Source: Rossellomorea marisflavi
GTDB lineage: Bacteria; Bacillota; Bacilli; Bacillales; Bacillaceae_B
Length of the DNA stretch: 64,000 nucleotides
Direction: 5' to 3'
Assembly: GCA_003667865.1 (NCBI GenBank)
Contig: CP033051.1
Coordinates: forward strand, 3,126,501 to 3,190,500
Position numbers and translations under genes: made by a program. Shown in pieces: positions 61,721 through 64,000 of the stretch. Each line of letters starts with the position of its first letter. The first letter of the stretch is position 1. The notes beneath the pieces are model-generated. The model saw nothing but the letters and a program-made list of their open reading frames with translations. It searched no databases and was not told the origin of the DNA.

Positions 61721-62974
61721 TTGACTGAAAATGTAAGAGAGACCGTCATTCTCGTAGGATGTCAAATTGAAGAAGATGATACACGGTTTCATTATTCAAT
61801 GGAAGAATTAGAGTCACTAACAACAACTGCAAATGCGGATGTTGTCGCAACTCTTACACAAAAAAGAGAAAGAATTCATTCAAGTACATACATAGGAAAA
61901 GGGAAAGTCGAAGAGCTTGTGTTACTTGAAGAGCAATTCGAACCAGACTTAATTATTTTTAACGATGAGTTGTCACCTAGCCAAATCCGGAATCTGTCTG
62001 AAAACGTGAACGCTAGAGTTATTGATCGAACACAATTAATTCTAGATATCTTTGCCCAACGAGCTCGTTCAAAGGAAGGAAAGCTCCAAGTAGAACTAGC
62101 TCAGCTTCAATACTTATTACCACGACTTAGTGGTCAAGGGATTTCGCTTTCAAGACTTGGTGGTGGTATTGGAACAAGAGGACCTGGGGAAACAAAGCTT
62201 GAAAGTGATCGTCGTCATATTAGAAGAAGAATTGATGATATTAAGAAGTCTTTACAAACGATTGTGGAGCATCGCGAGCGGTATCGAGAGCGTAGAAAAC
62301 GAAACAAAGCATTTCAAATTGCCCTCGTAGGGTATACAAATGCAGGGAAGTCAACGCTATTTAATCGATTATCAATTGCGGATTCCTATGAAGAGAATCA
62401 ATTGTTTGCGACATTAGATCCGATGACAAGAAAAATGATTTTGCCTAGTGGGTATTCTACTCTGATTACAGATACGGTAGGATTTATTCAAGATCTACCA
62501 ACAACATTAGTGGCGGCATTTCGTTCTACATTAGAAGAAGTAAGCGAAGCAGATTTATTGCTACATGTTGTTGATAGTTCAAGTCCTGATTATAACAATC
62601 ATGAAGAAACCGTACAGAAATTATTGAAGGATTTAAAGATGGATCATATCCCTCAGCTTACGGTCTATAACAAAATGGATGTTGTTCATCATGAGTTTGT
62701 CCCGGATAGTGGTGGTACCAATATGATGATCAGTGCATTACGTGAACAAGATCGAGAAGCACTTTTTGTAAAAGTTGAAGAGTTAGTGAAAGAACAGATG
62801 AATCGCTATCATGTGATCCTTCCAGCAACAGAAGGGAAGGTACTATCCCAATTAAAAGCAGATACGATCTTAACAAAGTTAGATTTTAATGAAGAGGAAC
62901 AAACCTATGAGGGGAAAGGCTATTATTTAGAAGATCACCCCGTGGCAGGTAGCATCAAGAATTTTACAAGGTAG
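61721..62974 (+). CDS. hflX: Ribosome-associated GTPase HflX
   Basis: 417 residues. N-terminal HflX domain with FNDELSPSQIRNL and the glycine-rich GGGIGTRGPGETKLE loop. The GTPase has G1 GYTNAGKST, G2 TLDPMTRK, G3 DTVGF and G4 YNKMD. It splits stalled or heat-damaged ribosomes. TTG start with AGAAGGA upstream. This is B. subtilis ynbA, normally directly after spoVK, and marks the return to the conserved backbone. ynbB follows after 12 bases. Confidence 0.96.
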   Translation: MTENVRETVILVGCQIEEDDTRFHYSMEELESLTTTANADVVATLTQKRERIHSSTYIGKGKVEELVLLEEQFEPDLIIFNDELSPSQIRNLSENVNARVIDRTQLILDIFAQRARSKEGKLQVELAQLQYLLPRLSGQGISLSRLGGGIGTRGPGETKLESDRRHIRRRIDDIKKSLQTIVEHRERYRERRKRNKAFQIALVGYTNAGKSTLFNRLSIADSYEENQLFATLDPMTRKMILPSGYSTLITDTVGFIQDLPTTLVAAFRSTLEEVSEADLLLHVVDSSSPDYNNHEETVQKLLKDLKMDHIPQLTVYNKMDVVHHEFVPDSGGTNMMISALREQDREALFVKVEELVKEQMNRYHVILPATEGKVLSQLKADTILTKLDFNEEEQTYEGKGYYLEDHPVAGSIKNFTR

Positions 62975-62986
62975 AAGGAGAAACAC

Positions 62987-64000
62987 ATGTTTACATTATT
63001 GCAAAATGGAGAAAAGATTCAGCCATTAGTAGAAAGTATAGAAGAAAAAATCCTTCCATTACATAGGGAGATAGAACGTCAGGCAGAAGCGAACCAATTT
63101 CGTGTACTACAAGCATTTCAAGCCAATCGTGTAAGTGATGCTCACTTCATCCCAACAACGGGTTATGGATATGATGATACGGGTAGGGATACACTTGAAA
63201 AAATCTATGCAGAAGTATTTGGAGGAGAAGCAGGACTCGTTCGACCTCAAATTATTTCGGGTACCCACGCGATTTCTATTGCACTATTCGGTCTACTGAG
63301 ACCAAATGATGAATTAATGTATATTACAGGCAAGCCCTATGACACATTAGAAGAAATTGTTGGAATTCGTGGAACGGGCAACGGTTCACTTCAGGAATTT
63401 GGAATTGGCTATCAAACGATTCCTTTGAAGGACGATGGGTCAGTAGATTTTGAGCTTGTGTCAAAATCGATTTCGGCAAAAACAAAGGTGATTGGCATCC
63501 AACGCTCGAAAGGCTATGCGTCTAGGCCATCTTTTACAATCGAAAAGATTCAAGAGATGATCTCTTTTGTGAAAGAAATTAACCCGAACATTATCGTGTT
63601 TGTTGACAATTGTTATGGCGAATTTGTTGAGGATTTAGAGCCATGCCATGTGGGTGCTGACATTATGGCAGGATCCTTAATCAAAAATCCTGGTGGGGGT
63701 CTTGCGAAAACAGGTGGCTATATTGTCGGAAAGAAAGAGCTTGTTGAGGCGTGCTCGTATCGAATGACATCACCTGGAATTGGAGCAGAGGCTGGAGCTT
63801 CTTTGTATAGTTTACAGGAAATGTATCAGGGCTTTTTCCTTGCTCCACACGTAGTAGCGCAAGCATTAAAGGGAGCGATTTTCACAGCTGCCTTCTTAAG
63901 TGAAATCGGAATGAGCACAAACCCAAGCTGGGATGCGAAGCGTACGGATCTTATTCAATCTGTTGTATTTCACGATAAAGACAAAATGATTGCGTTTTGC
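62987..64000 (+). CDS. ynbB: YnbB-like PLP enzyme (aluminium resistance / methionine gamma-lyase family), 3'-truncated
   Basis: 338 codons visible, open to the window edge. ATG 62987 follows GAAGGAG. The fold-type I PLP enzyme motifs are present: HFIPTTGYGYDDTGRDTLEKIYA, RPQIISGTHAISIALFG, FVDNCYGEFVE (PLP-pairing Asp) and GSLIKNPGGGLAKTGGYI with the Schiff-base lysine region. The family is annotated as aluminium resistance or methionine gamma-lyase-like; the true reaction is unproven. hflX-ynbB order as in B. subtilis, where glnR-glnA follow. Confidence 0.92.
   Translation, partial: MFTLLQNGEKIQPLVESIEEKILPLHREIERQAEANQFRVLQAFQANRVSDAHFIPTTGYGYDDTGRDTLEKIYAEVFGGEAGLVRPQIISGTHAISIALFGLLRPNDELMYITGKPYDTLEEIVGIRGTGNGSLQEFGIGYQTIPLKDDGSVDFELVSKSISAKTKVIGIQRSKGYASRPSFTIEKIQEMISFVKEINPNIIVFVDNCYGEFVEDLEPCHVGADIMAGSLIKNPGGGLAKTGGYIVGKKELVEACSYRMTSPGIGAEAGASLYSLQEMYQGFFLAPHVVAQALKGAIFTAAFLSEIGMSTNPSWDAKRTDLIQSVVFHDKDKMIAFC

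Overview
The window is chromosomal DNA from a low-GC, endospore-forming Bacillaceae species (Bacillus in the broad sense, not B. subtilis itself). The evidence is the conserved gene order miaB-ricA-cotE ... mutS-mutL ... miaA-hfq ... spoVK-hflX-ynbB, spore genes (cotE, a CotX-like coat gene, spoVK), strong GGAGG ribosome binding sites and frequent TTG/GTG starts. No rRNA, tRNA, CRISPR array or recognisable transposase or integrase gene was seen.

Layout. 1-6.9 kb: 3' part of miaB, ricA, a 21-bp-period repeat array, a small basic protein, a methyltransferase, cotE, a CotX-like gene and topB. 7.2-9.5 kb: a three-gene operon (SRPBCC-DoxX fusion, DUF4166-like protein, unknown). 9.7-24.5 kb: a polymorphic toxin locus. 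A complete 2269-residue WapA/RHS exported toxin with its immunity gene is followed by three 5'-truncated RHS-tip modules. Each module carries a different toxin domain (colicin-D-like, GH-E nuclease, HNH/AHH-like nuclease) and its own putative immunity gene, plus one frameshifted zinc-ribbon gene. 25-27.3 kb: an M23 peptidase, an ankyrin protein and a VOC protein. 27.4-32 kb: mutS-mutL mismatch repair. 32-48.5 kb: mixed metabolic and membrane genes (DUF3892, GNAT, DegV, manganese catalase, APC permease, GvpU-like, LysE, CPBP, phosphoesterase, methyltransferase, FAD oxidase plus half-size MFS, penicillin acylase, nucleotidyltransferase). 48.6-51.8 kb: miaA-hfq, a CPBP protease and spoVK. 52-60.6 kb: an accessory island of very small membrane proteins, lipoproteins and gene remnants separated by repeated intergenic modules. 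60.8-64 kb: a TRIC-type channel, hflX and ynbB (cut by the window edge).

How genes work together. miaB and miaA act in the same tRNA A37 pathway. ricA belongs to the RicA-RicF-RicT system. mutS and mutL are the mismatch repair pair. cotE, the CotX-like protein and spoVK serve sporulation. In the WapA locus the expressed toxin/immunity pair is followed by silent tips that share about 0.7-1.3 kb of nearly identical DNA with it. This is the arrangement expected for recombinational switching of toxin specificity.

Most notable observations: (1) three same-orientation GC-rich repeat elements (7.0, 36.2, 41.4 kb) whose neighbouring gene ends show extreme top-strand A/C bias, up to 45 consecutive codons ending only in A or C, with the complementary bias in a bottom-strand gene; (2) the WapA tip archive, including a segment inverted between 9-bp inverted repeats; (3) the spoVK-hflX island, whose intergenic units repeatedly carry a TTGTGAA-N4-TTCAC palindrome.
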